Origin: an uncultured Saprospiraceae bacterium
Lineage (GTDB): Bacteria > Bacteroidota > Bacteroidia > Chitinophagales > Saprospiraceae
NCBI GenBank assembly: GCA_937872385.1
Contig: CALMSO010000098.1
Coordinates: 60,120 to 124,119 of the forward strand
Length of the DNA: 64,000 nt
Reading direction: 5' to 3'
The position numbers and the translations under genes were made by a program. The first letter of the stretch is position 1. Each line of letters begins with the position of its first letter. The notes below the pieces were generated by a model that searched no databases, had not been told where the DNA came from, and saw only the letters and a program-made list of their open reading frames with translations. Shown in pieces: positions 51,601 to 60,789 of the stretch.

Positions 51601-54372
51601 TGCCATGTCCTGACCACCTGCTGGATTCTTCAGCGTGCCGGTGGTGCTAAAGCTGCCGCCGTCGAGGCGCGTTACTGCAAGGGCATAAGTAGTAGCCGTC
51701 AGCAGGGTTATTTCAATATTCAAACCCTCATCGGTGAAGCCGAGGCCCGTGCCTTGCTCATTGCTGGCGTCATTGTATTTATAATCGGATTCGCCCGCTC
51801 GGAAGTAGAATTCTAACAGGTTTTCGCCGCTGGCATTTTGCAAACCAAAACCAACAGTACCGCCAGATTCTATCCAGCCATTGTCCATTTGCAAACTGAA
51901 AACCGTGCCCGGAATAAGCGGTTGTACAAAATTGCGCACCGCATTGGATACATCGCCACTGTTGGCGTACATGCCAAAAGCGCGCCCGCCGGAGTCAATA
52001 TCGCCGTCGTTATTGCTATCCCCATCGCCATTTCCAGTGGATGAAGCAAGGAAATGCCCGCCGGTGGACGGGTTATTGTTCTGCGTGCTCAGCATCCAGG
52101 GGCCGAAGTTGTTGCCGCCATTAGATCCATTGCTCCAGCCACTGTTGTAGGTGTCATTACCAGCGTTGTCTGCACCACAAACATCTTGGTTTTGAATATT
52201 GTCGGTATTGAATGCGCTGATGCGCGAAATGCCTTCGCAGCTAAAGGTACCTTCGGCCAAAGCCGTCAGCCCGAAAGTAGCGAAATTGCCATTGCGATTG
52301 GGCGTATTCGGTCGGTCGGGCGAAAAGCTGAACGTATTACCGATTGGCGAGAACTGTAGCACAGCGGCCTCGATTTCTGTATTGGTGGCTGCATCATACA
52401 CAAACAGCCGGAAAGCCTCGCCATCAGCCATGGCATCGGTAGCCGGGCTGCCCAGCACCTCAATGATCATATCGTGTACGCCATCCCATTGGAAACCCTG
52501 CCCGATGCGGCCAATACCCACCACCTTGCCGGCGGCGTTTTTCACAGCTACTTCATCGCCGGGTTTGATGGGTGCGCCATTCACAATAAAATTATTGGCA
52601 TCAGCAACACGCAAAGCCAGGAAATGCGGACAACCACCGGGCGTAGCGTCCATTTCAAAATGGCTGGGTGCAGCGCCGGTCGCTTTGGGGTACAGACCCG
52701 TGGGTGCCCACCAAGTGAAGTCGCGTGGCTGCGTGCGAATGAGTGCCCGGCTGTCGGCGAATGCCTGAGTCGTTACAAACATTAGCCCGTCGGAATAATC
52801 CTTGAGGTATTTATTGCTAAAAGGTGTATTGACAAATGCTTCCTGCGATTGGGTGGCATTATCATTCAAGCCCAGCACCAGCCCGTCGCTCACACCGCTG
52901 GTGGTGCCGTCGCGGCGTAGGGTAAATTTGTCTGCGCCGCTACTGCCCATCGAGAAAGATGGTGCCATGCTCGACATCGGAGCAGAGCTGCCTTTGGCAA
53001 ACTGCTCGCGCAGGTTCATTAGCCAACCGATTTCATCATCGAGGTTGTACCAGAACCAGTCTTTCCAGAAGATGGAAGGGGTGCCCTCGGCTGCCATGAT
53101 GTAGGCATAAGCAATGTGCTTATCTTGGAACACCGGCGCGTGGTCGTCTTGAAAGAAAAATTCGAGACAGGTATTGCCCACCTGTATATCGCCGCCTGGG
53201 CAGGCCACTTGTTTGTAGCCGCCACGATCAAAGTCATGATTTTCAACAAAAGTGACAATGCCACCCGCATCTAAGGCGCCAGAAGGATTGAAACGCAGAC
53301 CGGTAGTATTGAAATTCGCCATATTATAATTGCCGCTACCGTCATTGGCCATGTCTTTGAGTGCAAAGCGCAACGCGAAGTCAAAAATGGCCATTTGCGC
53401 GTTTTTGCTACCGGTACCAAAATTGGAAACGAAATTTTCTACTTCCTGCTGATAATCGCGTAGGGCGTCCGCACTGCCGTCAAAGGATTCACCAACTGCA
53501 AAAGGCTGGGGACCGTCTGCCATTTCTACCAAGAAAGGGGCCAGAAAACCCGGCTCGATATGTTTTACAGCATCGAGGCGCACCATGTCGAAACCAATAT
53601 CTTGAATCATGTGGCGGCCTACCAACACCAATGAGTCGCCTGCTGCGCCGAGCGCATGGGGGCCAAAGTACCAGCCATTGTTGGGCTGAGTGGGGTCCAG
53701 CACATTGTCTATATGATTGAAATAGCAAATATCTTCAAAGAAGACCCGATCGTGATAAGGTGAATTCAAATCGCAATGCCCGGCTAAGCTGGTCGGGTGG
53801 AAGTGGGAAGAATCCATTTGAATGCGCAAACTCGCCGGCATAAAGTTCGTAAAACGCTTCTCCTGGGGGCGAGACGGAATGATACAGTCTTCCAACTGCT
53901 CGCTCACAGCGCCCGCGCGATGGTTGAGCACTACGTCTGCCATTACTGCCAATCCATTGGATTTCAATGCATTAATGGCATTTTGCAATTGTGCCAGATT
54001 GCCGTGCCGCGTGCGTACTGTGCCGTACTGATTGAACTGACCAAAGTCGAAATAATCGGCAATGCCATAGCCCATGTCGAAAATGCCAGCAAAGCCTTTC
54101 TGGGCCGGAGGCATCCACATCACGTCGAAGCCAGCGTCCTTGAGTTGCGGCGCCACGAAAGCAATGGTATCCCACCAGATGCCACCGTCGTTGATGTCGG
54201 TGAAATCGCCCGGATTGGTATTCCAATAAAAGCCCTGCATGATGAATTTGGGCTGGGCTTGGGCGCTGTGAGAAAAAAGCGTTAGCAATGTGAGCAAACA
54301 CAGGCAACGAAGGCAGAAAAGTGCGCTTCGCCCCAAGCGCTTCTGTGAGCGGGAAGTGTGTTGGGTCGTCAT
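48670..54372 (-). CDS. giant secreted GH13 alpha-amylase with lamin-tail and TSP3 domains
   Basis: 1900 residues. Signal region ends SHSAQAQ near residue 40. The GH13 barrel starts KFIMQGFYWNTNPGDF and has MADVVLNHRAG, nucleophile Asp ~265 in FDMVRLDAVKHIEPG, acid/base Glu ~292 in AVGESFDG and Asp ~378 in FVENHDFDRGG. Later parts: a beta-sandwich region (residues ~700-940), a lamin-tail domain at ~955-1075 (LVINEIDYDQPGTDDAEFIE), a calcium-binding thrombospondin type 3 stretch at ~1115-1150 (DTDNDGWPDACDNCPTVANAD, DSDGDGIGDACDPCP), then several PKD/Ig-like segments to the end. Expected to act on starch or glycogen outside the cell. The C-terminus (NVDCGKFPWSGN) is not a recognisable type IX secretion tail. 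Confidence 0.92.
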   Translation of the reverse strand: MTTQHTSRSQKRLGRSALFCLRCLCLLTLLTLFSHSAQAQPKFIMQGFYWNTNPGDFTDINDGGIWWDTIAFVAPQLKDAGFDVMWMPPAQKGFAGIFDMGYGIADYFDFGQFNQYGTVRTRHGNLAQLQNAINALKSNGLAVMADVVLNHRAGAVSEQLEDCIIPSRPQEKRFTNFMPASLRIQMDSSHFHPTSLAGHCDLNSPYHDRVFFEDICYFNHIDNVLDPTQPNNGWYFGPHALGAAGDSLVLVGRHMIQDIGFDMVRLDAVKHIEPGFLAPFLVEMADGPQPFAVGESFDGSADALRDYQQEVENFVSNFGTGSKNAQMAIFDFALRFALKDMANDGSGNYNMANFNTTGLRFNPSGALDAGGIVTFVENHDFDRGGYKQVACPGGDIQVGNTCLEFFFQDDHAPVFQDKHIAYAYIMAAEGTPSIFWKDWFWYNLDDEIGWLMNLREQFAKGSSAPMSSMAPSFSMGSSGADKFTLRRDGTTSGVSDGLVLGLNDNATQSQEAFVNTPFSNKYLKDYSDGLMFVTTQAFADSRALIRTQPRDFTWWAPTGLYPKATGAAPSHFEMDATPGGCPHFLALRVADANNFIVNGAPIKPGDEVAVKNAAGKVVGIGRIGQGFQWDGVHDMIIEVLGSPATDAMADGEAFRLFVYDAATNTEIEAAVLQFSPIGNTFSFSPDRPNTPNRNGNFATFGLTALAEGTFSCEGISRISAFNTDNIQNQDVCGADNAGNDTYNSGWSNGSNGGNNFGPWMLSTQNNNPSTGGHFLASSTGNGDGDSNNDGDIDSGGRAFGMYANSGDVSNAVRNFVQPLIPGTVFSLQMDNGWIESGGTVGFGLQNASGENLLEFYFRAGESDYKYNDASNEQGTGLGFTDEGLNIEITLLTATTYALAVTRLDGGSFSTTGTLKNPAGGQDMARFRVFNANAGPDAPRNAYFNRFSVCYPPTLVINEIDYDQPGTDDAEFIELKNVSNSTVNLGAYSIELVNGANSLVYQTINLSNVNLPAGGYYVICGDGGNVPNCNQVLPITSNIIQNGAPDGLRLMLGNLVVDALSYEGDTPGATEGSGVGLIDNGSPLGLSRFPDGNDTDQNNQDFVLTCLTPGSANVAPTDTDNDGWPDACDNCPTVANADQLDSDGDGIGDACDPCPLGNPAGTLAAAVSPICAGTQAQLVFTATNGTGPFSLIINSQAYNNIVSGTPFDVSSVNGPNTYTLSAITDANECTATGLSVQTNISVIVPPNAGIGGSTTVCDNSTDVIDLFDLLTDAQSGGTWMRTGGTGGMFDAANGTFIPATGATTSTFLYTLSGTSPCPDATASVTVNVNAAPSPDLTIVQPTCDNPNGFISFQALPGGTFVYEYALDDGDFIEVEPINETVTIIIPGACERPPATYTIRVTRTDVTPNCVSIQMVNINELTDCGFSATLSGEATFCPTEANLRVTITGGLSPYTIVYALDDEETTLMNYASGTDIPVDPANILNYTLVSVTAANGCPITNFGMPVITVEDGELPTPICVPTLSIQLDLDGTFTIIPDDVDNGSFGATCPIATMELDKTEFTCADVGMTSVLLTVTNEGGLSASCETQVTVRTSLGCFEPELMLGGPFIEDPCTCSDVEGFFDEEVLITSDASGQTWTLSANSGFLDPNTGAPFPLGTLFEDNGDGTYSLVGQHASGVGFEITATSTAYPDFPLTIGNTCFYPDPMITNDLSMPFCDNAPAIVLSGTVSEGTPGTGSFTVNGQSAILFNPAELGPGMHEVAFIWDAGEPVDEETKIGCVATAVAEVEVLAAPTVEIGAIPAVCLTKTLDLTALEVVLGGSATTAVWSTAGDGVFQDTNDNVLANPVLGQAVRYVPGSADKQAKRVLLTLTTDAPEGNCTPASATAELIILNVDCGKFPWSGN

Positions 54373-54618
54373 CTTTGTGTTCTATTTTTACATGAGTTAT
54401 AAGAGGAAACAGTACAAAGATAACATTCATGTATAAATTGCCTTATATGAATCTGGGAATACTTGTGTTTTATTCAGTTTTTAACATCATCGCCAAATAA
54501 AAATGCAAAAAAAAAGATAGTATCAATTTTTTTGATGGCAAAATCTATGAAATGAAATAAGGATACCGATAGCAGCCAAGTACTGCCCCGATACCCTTTT
54601 TCACCCGGTGCGGCATGG
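54373..54618. other. intergenic region upstream of the amylase gene
   Basis: 246 bp, AT-rich, carrying the amylase 5' region and the 3' end of the sortilin-like gene. No gene or clear terminator; the sequence ccgata is repeated in direct orientation at 54561-54592. Confidence 0.45.
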
Positions 54619-57600
54619 CTATTTGCCCAACCAAAGTGCGCCAATGCCCGCTTCCCAGCATTTTTTGTTGAGCGCCGGAATCGCCGTATTCAATATAGCC
54701 TCGCCTTCTTGCTTTAGTTTTGCCCACTCGGCATTCAACTCGGCAATTCTGTCGCGCGTCGGCTGGTTCACGCGCGGTATGTCGCTTTCGGCGTGATTGA
54801 TGGCAAACAGATAGTTCGCCGTGAACTTATTCGGAAAGTTTTCTACGTCGTCGTAGGCTTTGGATTTGCGCTGAATCATTTCTTCGTCCCAGGCGCGCAT
54901 GTTGGCGGCCAATGCCTCGGCTTCTTTTTTCAAATCGGCTTGGGTTTTCGCGTCCAATTTGGCAATAATGTCGTTCAATTGGTTTTGTAAAACCAGCAAA
55001 TCATTCACCATTTGGTGCATCTCGTTGAAAGTAGACTCAACATCCGACATAAATGCATGGTAATCAGCATAATTTTGGTCTGTCAATCCATAAAGCGGAT
55101 TTGGCAGAATGGCCACAGTTGTACTCAATGTTTGGTCACCGACTTTCAGTTGCAAGGTGTATTCGCCCGGAGTAGCTTTATGCCCCCGAAAGCTACCTTC
55201 GATGTAAGCGGTTGGCGCTCCAAGCATGGTCGGATAGCGCATATCCCACACGAAGCGGTTGAGTCCTTTTCGCTTGGAAATAGTCGGTTCTGCGGACGGG
55301 CCGCCTGGATAGGACTGAAATGTGGGATCTGTTTTTGAACTTAATTTCCGAACTAAGGCACCATTTTTATCTAAAATCGTCATTTCGAGGTCCTGCTCTT
55401 TCAATACTTCCGGCAAGAAATAATACACGACCACGCCATTAGCAGGGTTTACACCGCGCAGCGGATGCGTGCCATTGAAGTTGTTGGTGCTGCCATTCAG
55501 TTCACTGCCGCCATTGGCTAGCATAGCATCTGCTGGTTGGTACAAAATCGGCTGATTATCAACGGGTTGATATTGCCGCAGCAGCGCGAGGTCGTCTAAT
55601 ATCCAAAAAGCGCGCCCCGAGGTCGCAACAATCAGGTCATCATTTTTGATCATTAAATCCAAAATCGGCGTGACTGGCAAATTCAAATTGAATCGCTCCC
55701 AAGTTTTACCGCCATTCCAGGAAAGGTAAAGCCCCGTTTCGGTGCCCGCGAACAGCAAATCCTTGCGCACCGGGTCTTCCCGCACTACGCGAGTGTAGGC
55801 ACCAGGGGGAATGTTGCCGGTGATGTCCGTCCAAGTTTTGCCGTAATCGGTGGTTTTCATCAACTTCGGCGTGTGGTCGTTGAACTTGTAGCGCGTGGTC
55901 GCAATATAAGCCGTACCCGGATTGTGGGGCGAGATATCAATTGCATTGACGAGGCACTCCTGCAAGGATTTCGGCGTGACGTTCGTCCAGGCTTTGCCGC
56001 CATCTTTGGTCAGTTGCACCAGGCCATCGTCCGTGCCGACCCATATCACGCCTGCTTCGTGCGGCGATTCGATAACATAAGCGATTGTGCCGTAATTCTC
56101 TGCACCAACGGCTTCCACCGTATAAGGTCCGCCGCCTTTGATTTGCTTGTCTTTCTGGTTGCGCGTCAGGTCGGGCGAAGCTTCTTCCCAGGTTTTGCCC
56201 ATGTCTTTAGTGCGCAGTAACAATTGCGCAGCATGATAAAACGTATTAGGCTCGTGCTGCGACCAGATGATGGGCGCGTTCCAATTGAAGCGGTATTTCA
56301 TGTCGCTGGCGGCCCTGCCGAGGTATTGAATGGGCGCAGCCATAATGCTGGTACCGGCTTTCGCTTTGGTGTCTAACAATTCAATGGTACCCAAATAGCT
56401 GCCACCCATGACAAACCGGGGATCATCGGGGTCGAATGCCAAAAACGCGCTCTCGCCGCCCGCCGAAGGTGCCCAGCTATCGGTGCTGATGCCGTAGGAA
56501 CTAAACTCGCGGTGCGCAATGGCGACCGAGGTGTTGTCCTGTTGCCCCGCGTAGATGCGATACGGGAATTGGTTGTCCACATTGATACGATAAAACTGCC
56601 CGGTGGGCATGTTGCTTTGCGTGGACCAAGTTATGCCGTAGTTGAAACTAATCGCCGCGCCGCCGTCATTGGAAATGCACAAATTCTTTGAATTATTTGG
56701 GTTGATCCAAAGGTCGTGGTAATCACCGTGCGTGCCACTCAGGGTTTCCCAAGTTATGCCTCCATTAATCGAGCGCAGGGCCGGAGCGCTGAGCACATAA
56801 ACAGTATTTTCGTTGTTTGGATCGGCAAAAACTTCGATGTAATACCAAGCACGCTGCACTAAGCGGTGATCAGCACTCACGCGGCTCCAGGATTTACCAG
56901 CATCTTCGGACACAAAAAGCCCGCCTTTTTCCTGCTCCGAGTCGCTCTCGATCAATGCATAAACTTTCTGTGAATTCGCCGGACTAACCGCAATCGCCAT
57001 TTTCCCTTTTTCTTCGGGCAAGCCTTCGGTCATTTCGGTCCAGGTTTTGCCGCCGTCCATGGATTTGTACAAACCGCTGCCCGGGCCGCCGCTGATGACT
57101 TGCCAGGGCAAACGCTGGTGCTCCCACATGGCCGCGTAGAGGATGTTCGGGTCAGCAGCATCCATAGACAACTCGGCGCAGCCGGTGCGATCATCTATGT
57201 ATAAAACCTTTTCCCAGGTAGCGCCGCCGTCGGTTGTTTTGAAAATGCCACGTTCCGCATTTCTGCCGTATAATTGCCCTTGCGCTGCGATATAAACGAT
57301 GTCCGGATTTTTAGGATGAATGACAATTCTGGAAATGTGCTGCGTTTCTTTCAGTCCCAAATGTTTCCAGGTCTTGCCCGCATCGGTTGATTTATACACC
57401 CCATCGCCGTGCGAGGTCATCACCCCGCGCGGTGCGTGCTCACCCATGCCGACATATACCACGTTCGGATCGCTCGTAGAAACTGCCACCGCGCCCACGG
57501 AACCCGTACCGAAGTACCCATCGGAAATATTCCACCAGTGCTGCCCGGCATCTTCGGTTTTCCAGAGACCGCCGCCGGTGGTGCCCATGTAGTAAGTGAG

Positions 57601-57777
57601 CGGATCGCCGATGACGCCTGAAGCACAGACCGATCGTCCGCCCCGGAAAGGCCCGATATTGCGGTATTTTAAAGGTCTAAAAAATTTGGAAGCTTCTGAT
57701 TTTTCAATCGTCACTTGCGCGAAAAGACCAAGCGTGCTGCCCAGCACAAGGAGGATAAGCAAGGGTATTTTTTGCAT
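54619..57777 (-). CDS. exported VPS10/sortilin-type beta-propeller protein (BNR repeats)
   Basis: 1052 residues with a signal peptide (MQKIPLLILLVLGSTLGLFAQ). The body is two or more beta-propellers made of BNR/Asp-box repeats: TTGGGLWKTEDAGQHWWNIS, GDGVYKSTDAGKTWKHLG, ERGIFKTTDGGATWEKVLY, SGLYKSMDGGKTWTEMTEGL, GGLFVSEDAGKSWSRV and TGLYLSWNGGKTWERFNL. This matches the sortilin-like proteins common in Bacteroidota, often annotated as glycosyl hydrolases without evidence of activity. The C-terminal ~200 residues hold a helical segment (FMSDVESTFNEMHQMVNDLLV) and IRDRIAELNAEWAKL-like coils. Role unknown; binding of an extracellular ligand or polymer is plausible. It is transcribed toward the amylase gene on the same strand. 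Confidence 0.9.
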   Translation of the reverse strand: MQKIPLLILLVLGSTLGLFAQVTIEKSEASKFFRPLKYRNIGPFRGGRSVCASGVIGDPLTYYMGTTGGGLWKTEDAGQHWWNISDGYFGTGSVGAVAVSTSDPNVVYVGMGEHAPRGVMTSHGDGVYKSTDAGKTWKHLGLKETQHISRIVIHPKNPDIVYIAAQGQLYGRNAERGIFKTTDGGATWEKVLYIDDRTGCAELSMDAADPNILYAAMWEHQRLPWQVISGGPGSGLYKSMDGGKTWTEMTEGLPEEKGKMAIAVSPANSQKVYALIESDSEQEKGGLFVSEDAGKSWSRVSADHRLVQRAWYYIEVFADPNNENTVYVLSAPALRSINGGITWETLSGTHGDYHDLWINPNNSKNLCISNDGGAAISFNYGITWSTQSNMPTGQFYRINVDNQFPYRIYAGQQDNTSVAIAHREFSSYGISTDSWAPSAGGESAFLAFDPDDPRFVMGGSYLGTIELLDTKAKAGTSIMAAPIQYLGRAASDMKYRFNWNAPIIWSQHEPNTFYHAAQLLLRTKDMGKTWEEASPDLTRNQKDKQIKGGGPYTVEAVGAENYGTIAYVIESPHEAGVIWVGTDDGLVQLTKDGGKAWTNVTPKSLQECLVNAIDISPHNPGTAYIATTRYKFNDHTPKLMKTTDYGKTWTDITGNIPPGAYTRVVREDPVRKDLLFAGTETGLYLSWNGGKTWERFNLNLPVTPILDLMIKNDDLIVATSGRAFWILDDLALLRQYQPVDNQPILYQPADAMLANGGSELNGSTNNFNGTHPLRGVNPANGVVVYYFLPEVLKEQDLEMTILDKNGALVRKLSSKTDPTFQSYPGGPSAEPTISKRKGLNRFVWDMRYPTMLGAPTAYIEGSFRGHKATPGEYTLQLKVGDQTLSTTVAILPNPLYGLTDQNYADYHAFMSDVESTFNEMHQMVNDLLVLQNQLNDIIAKLDAKTQADLKKEAEALAANMRAWDEEMIQRKSKAYDDVENFPNKFTANYLFAINHAESDIPRVNQPTRDRIAELNAEWAKLKQEGEAILNTAIPALNKKCWEAGIGALWLGK

Positions 57778-58034
57778 TTTGTCTGTTTTTTAGCGAAAAA
57801 GATAGGCAATATTTAGAAATTGGTGAGCGGGAAGTTGAAAAAATTACTGCTTGCCAAGCGAGGATAGCTCTGGAAGTGGAGTTGAGCTTCATTTACTTCA
57901 TTATAAAACAAGAGCGCAGCACGGAAAAATTTTCCATACTGCGCTACGAGTGGTGCGTGCTGCCGTTATTGGTTGCCGTACATGTTGATTACGCGGCGTT
58001 CAGGACGGCAGGTGTGCACGAAAACTCAGGGTGC

Positions 58035-58955
58035 TTATTTGGAAGAGCCCTTTTTCTTATTGCTCTGCTTGGCAGGCGTAGCTGGCGTGGCAGGTACTGC
58101 GGGCATTTTGGCTTTCCATTCAGCAATGGACTTGTCGTTCATGCGCACATAGTTATCGTCACCAGCTTCTTTAGCCAACATTTTTGATTTTTCGGCTGCT
58201 TTCACCGCGTCGGCGTACTTGCCAGCTTTGGCTAAGATCAGCGACTCGGTGCGCATGTTCCAGTAGCGTGGATTTTCAGCATTGGCTTTTTGAATCCATT
58301 CGATGGCCTTGTTCAGGTCCTTGTCATTGTCCATGTAGTAGTTGGCAGCAGCGGCGTATTCGTTGGGGCCAGGGCCCGCCATTGCGCGCTCAATGTCAGC
58401 CATTACACGACTGTCGAATTCTACTTCGAGGGGCAGTTTGATAGATGTTTTTTCCCAAGCGATATCAATATCGGCAGTAGTATTGGTGATGTTATTCACG
58501 CCGATGGTGAAGGTTTCCACCATGTTGGGCAGCATGACGGGCGTGGTAGAAAAGCTGATGACCGGCTTCTTGTCGCCGTAGCCACCCGCGCTGGGCGTAT
58601 CGTAGTTGAACAGCATCACATCCCACTGGCCGGCGCCGGGCTTCGTGAAAATAGCGTAAGAGCCTTTCTTGAGGCTTTGTCCATTGATTTTGACATCATC
58701 GCTGAAGGTCAATTTGGTAGCGGCATTGGCACCGGTTCTCCACATCGTTTCGAAGGGAACTATACCGTCTGTGCCAAAAATAGCGCGGCCTTTAGCGCTT
58801 GGGCGAGAATACTCAATAGTTACTTCGGTCAAGCCTACCGTTTGGGTCAGTTTGCTCGCCGGGCTGGGCTGCGGAGTTCTAATTTGTGCATTGGCATCTA
58901 CGGTAAGTAGGGCCAGTACAGCAATTGCAAGAATGTTGACAAACAAGTTTTTCAT
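58035..58955 (-). CDS. DUF2911 exported protein with TPR-like C-terminus
   Basis: The start at 58955 gives the signal peptide MKNLFVNILAIAVLALLTVDANAQ; the longer frame would prefix 27 unlikely residues. 306 residues. The DUF2911 domain is recognisable: RTPQPSPASKLTQTVGLTEV, YSRPSAKGRAIFG and DGIVPFETMWRTGANAATKL, through AIFTKPGAGQWDVMLF. After ~residue 200, PNEYAAAANYYMDNDKDLNK and ALEWIQKA-like helices (AIEWIQKANAENPRYWNMR) form TPR-like repeats. The tail is Lys/Pro-rich (PAVPATPATPAKQSNKKKGS). DUF2911 proteins are periplasmic and abundant in Bacteroidota; no biochemical role is established. Confidence 0.9.
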   Translation of the reverse strand: MKNLFVNILAIAVLALLTVDANAQIRTPQPSPASKLTQTVGLTEVTIEYSRPSAKGRAIFGTDGIVPFETMWRTGANAATKLTFSDDVKINGQSLKKGSYAIFTKPGAGQWDVMLFNYDTPSAGGYGDKKPVISFSTTPVMLPNMVETFTIGVNNITNTTADIDIAWEKTSIKLPLEVEFDSRVMADIERAMAGPGPNEYAAAANYYMDNDKDLNKAIEWIQKANAENPRYWNMRTESLILAKAGKYADAVKAAEKSKMLAKEAGDDNYVRMNDKSIAEWKAKMPAVPATPATPAKQSNKKKGSSK

Positions 58956-59209
58956 TGTAACCTGGTTTTGTTTATAATAGGTGTGAAACTTGGCGCAAAA
59001 GTACGCCATTTTAAATACTAACAAGTAGCGGCGCAAAAGTTTTCACATTTCTTTAAGATATTTAGCACTTGCGAATGGGCGGGCCTGTGATGCGCATGGT
59101 AAACTATTGGCGTGGCGAGGCGTTTTGGAGGCATTAAAGCATAAAATTACATAAAGGCAGCCTGTTGGCCGAATAATTGATAACATAACAATCAACAATT
59201 ATAATTATA

Positions 59210-59788
59210 ATGCACAAGCCCGAAGGTAAAAAAATAGTGGTGGCCATTGGCGGCTCCAGCGGCTCTATTTATGCCAAAGTACTGCTCGATCGGCTGCTAG
59301 AGTTGCAGGAGCAAACCACGGCCGTAGGCATCGTGATGAGCGATAATGCACGTTTCAATTGGGAATATGAACTTGGCAGCGCCGATTTTGACCAATATCC
59401 ATTCGATTTTTATGCCAAAAACGACTTTATGGCGCCTTTTGCCTCCGGCTCGGCACGCTACGAAACCATGATTGTGTGCCCCTGCTCCATGGGCTTGCTG
59501 GGGCGCATCGCTACGGGCATCTCCAATGACCTCACCACACGGGCTGCCGATGTAATATTGAAAGAAAGACGACGTTTAATCCTCGTCATACGCGAAACCC
59601 CCTACAGCTTGATTCATATTAATAATATGAAATCGGTGACCGAAGCGGGTGGTATTATTTGTCCGGCTACGCCTTCATTTTACAGCAAACCTGTTACCTT
59701 TGAGGCGCTGGCGGCAACCGTCATTGACCGGGTGCTCGATCTCGCGGGCTTCGAGTTGCCTTCCTATCGCTGGGGAGAGGCGGAGTGA
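59210..59788 (+). CDS. ubiX: flavin prenyltransferase UbiX
   Basis: 192 residues, normal size for UbiX/Pad1. It joins dimethylallyl phosphate to FMN to make prenyl-FMN, the cofactor of UbiD decarboxylases. Key features: KKIVVAIGGSSGSIYAKVLLD (FMN-phosphate loop GGSSGSIY), VCPCSMGLLGRIATGISNDL (the Ser/Thr-rich FMN site) and VIRETPYSLIHINNM with the Arg/Glu used on the prenyl phosphate, then CPATPSFYSKP with the conserved Tyr. In Bacteroidota it usually serves menaquinone synthesis. No ubiD gene is nearby. The FKBP gene follows after 62 bp and may be cotranscribed. Confidence 0.95.
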   Translation: MHKPEGKKIVVAIGGSSGSIYAKVLLDRLLELQEQTTAVGIVMSDNARFNWEYELGSADFDQYPFDFYAKNDFMAPFASGSARYETMIVCPCSMGLLGRIATGISNDLTTRAADVILKERRRLILVIRETPYSLIHINNMKSVTEAGGIICPATPSFYSKPVTFEALAATVIDRVLDLAGFELPSYRWGEAE

Positions 59789-59850
59789 GCACAGGTTATT
59801 GAGCATCAAGTATTTATCATTAAGTAATTGATAACCAACAATTTTTCTTT

Positions 59851-60513
59851 ATGATGCGATTATTGTTTTTAAGTTTGACAATCATTATTTCCTTGACCGG
59901 CGCTACGGCGCAAAATACGACTATACCAATGGATTCAGTAAGTTACAGCCTCGGCGTGCTCATGGCGCAAAATTTGAAACAGCAAGGTTTCGACCAAGTG
60001 GACGCCGCTGCGCTGACCCAAGGCTTTGAAGATGCGCTGAAAGGCAACGCATTGAAAATCAATGCCGAACAGGCAAATCAGCTCGTGAGCAGCTACATGC
60101 AGTCCAAGCAGGCGAAGCAATTCGAAGGCGTAATCGCAGCAGGACAGCAGTTTCTGGCAGAAAATGCCCAACGCCCCGGCGTAGTGACGCTGCCCAGTGG
60201 CTTGCAGTATGAGGTGTTGCAGGAAGGTACGGGCACAAGCCCTTCGGACAGCGACAAAGTAACGGTGCACTACGAAGGTACGCTGTTAGACGGTACCGTG
60301 TTCGACAGCTCCGTGCAGCGCGGCCAGCCAGCTACTTTTGGCGTCACGCAGGTCATCCAGGGGTGGGTAGAAGCCTTGCAACTAATGACCGAAGGTGCTA
60401 AGTGGAAGCTTTTCATTCCTCACAATCTCGCGTATGGCGAGCGCGGCGCGGGCCCCAAAATAGGGCCGTATTCTACATTGATATTCGAGGTAGAGCTGCT
60501 GAAGATTAATTAA
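59851..60513 (+). CDS. FKBP-type peptidyl-prolyl cis-trans isomerase, exported
   Basis: 220 residues. A signal peptide (MMRLLFLSLTIIISLTGATAQ) directs it to the periplasm. Residues ~25-100 form the helical dimerisation domain of the FkpA/Mip group (YSLGVLMAQNLKQQGFDQVD, LVSSYMQSKQAKQF). From ~residue 115 comes the FKBP domain: SGLQYEVLQEGTG, VTVHYEGTLLDGTVFDSS, GVTQVIQGWVEALQLMTEG, WKLFIPHNLAYGERGAGP and IFEVELLKIN, with conserved Tyr, Phe, Asp and Trp of the active pocket. It should catalyse proline isomerisation and act as a folding helper for exported proteins. Confidence 0.95.
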   Translation: MMRLLFLSLTIIISLTGATAQNTTIPMDSVSYSLGVLMAQNLKQQGFDQVDAAALTQGFEDALKGNALKINAEQANQLVSSYMQSKQAKQFEGVIAAGQQFLAENAQRPGVVTLPSGLQYEVLQEGTGTSPSDSDKVTVHYEGTLLDGTVFDSSVQRGQPATFGVTQVIQGWVEALQLMTEGAKWKLFIPHNLAYGERGAGPKIGPYSTLIFEVELLKIN

Positions 60514-60789
60514 AAAAATGCGCCTTTTGTATGATATCCTGCTTGGCGGGTGCATCATGAAAGTATCCTTTTGTAAATAAAAAAGATACATGGCTATCAT
60601 TATCGGAGGGTGTTGAGGCAAGGTAACAACTGCTCAACACTTTTCTCCGTGTCAGTCTATGCCTCAAATGCGCTGGCAAACTATGTATGCAATTTAATGA
60701 TAAACCCTTAACACCATTCACCATTACACCAATGTAACAGTGATCTGGCTATCCGGGAACGGTGAACTGTATTGATAGTCAAAATAAGC

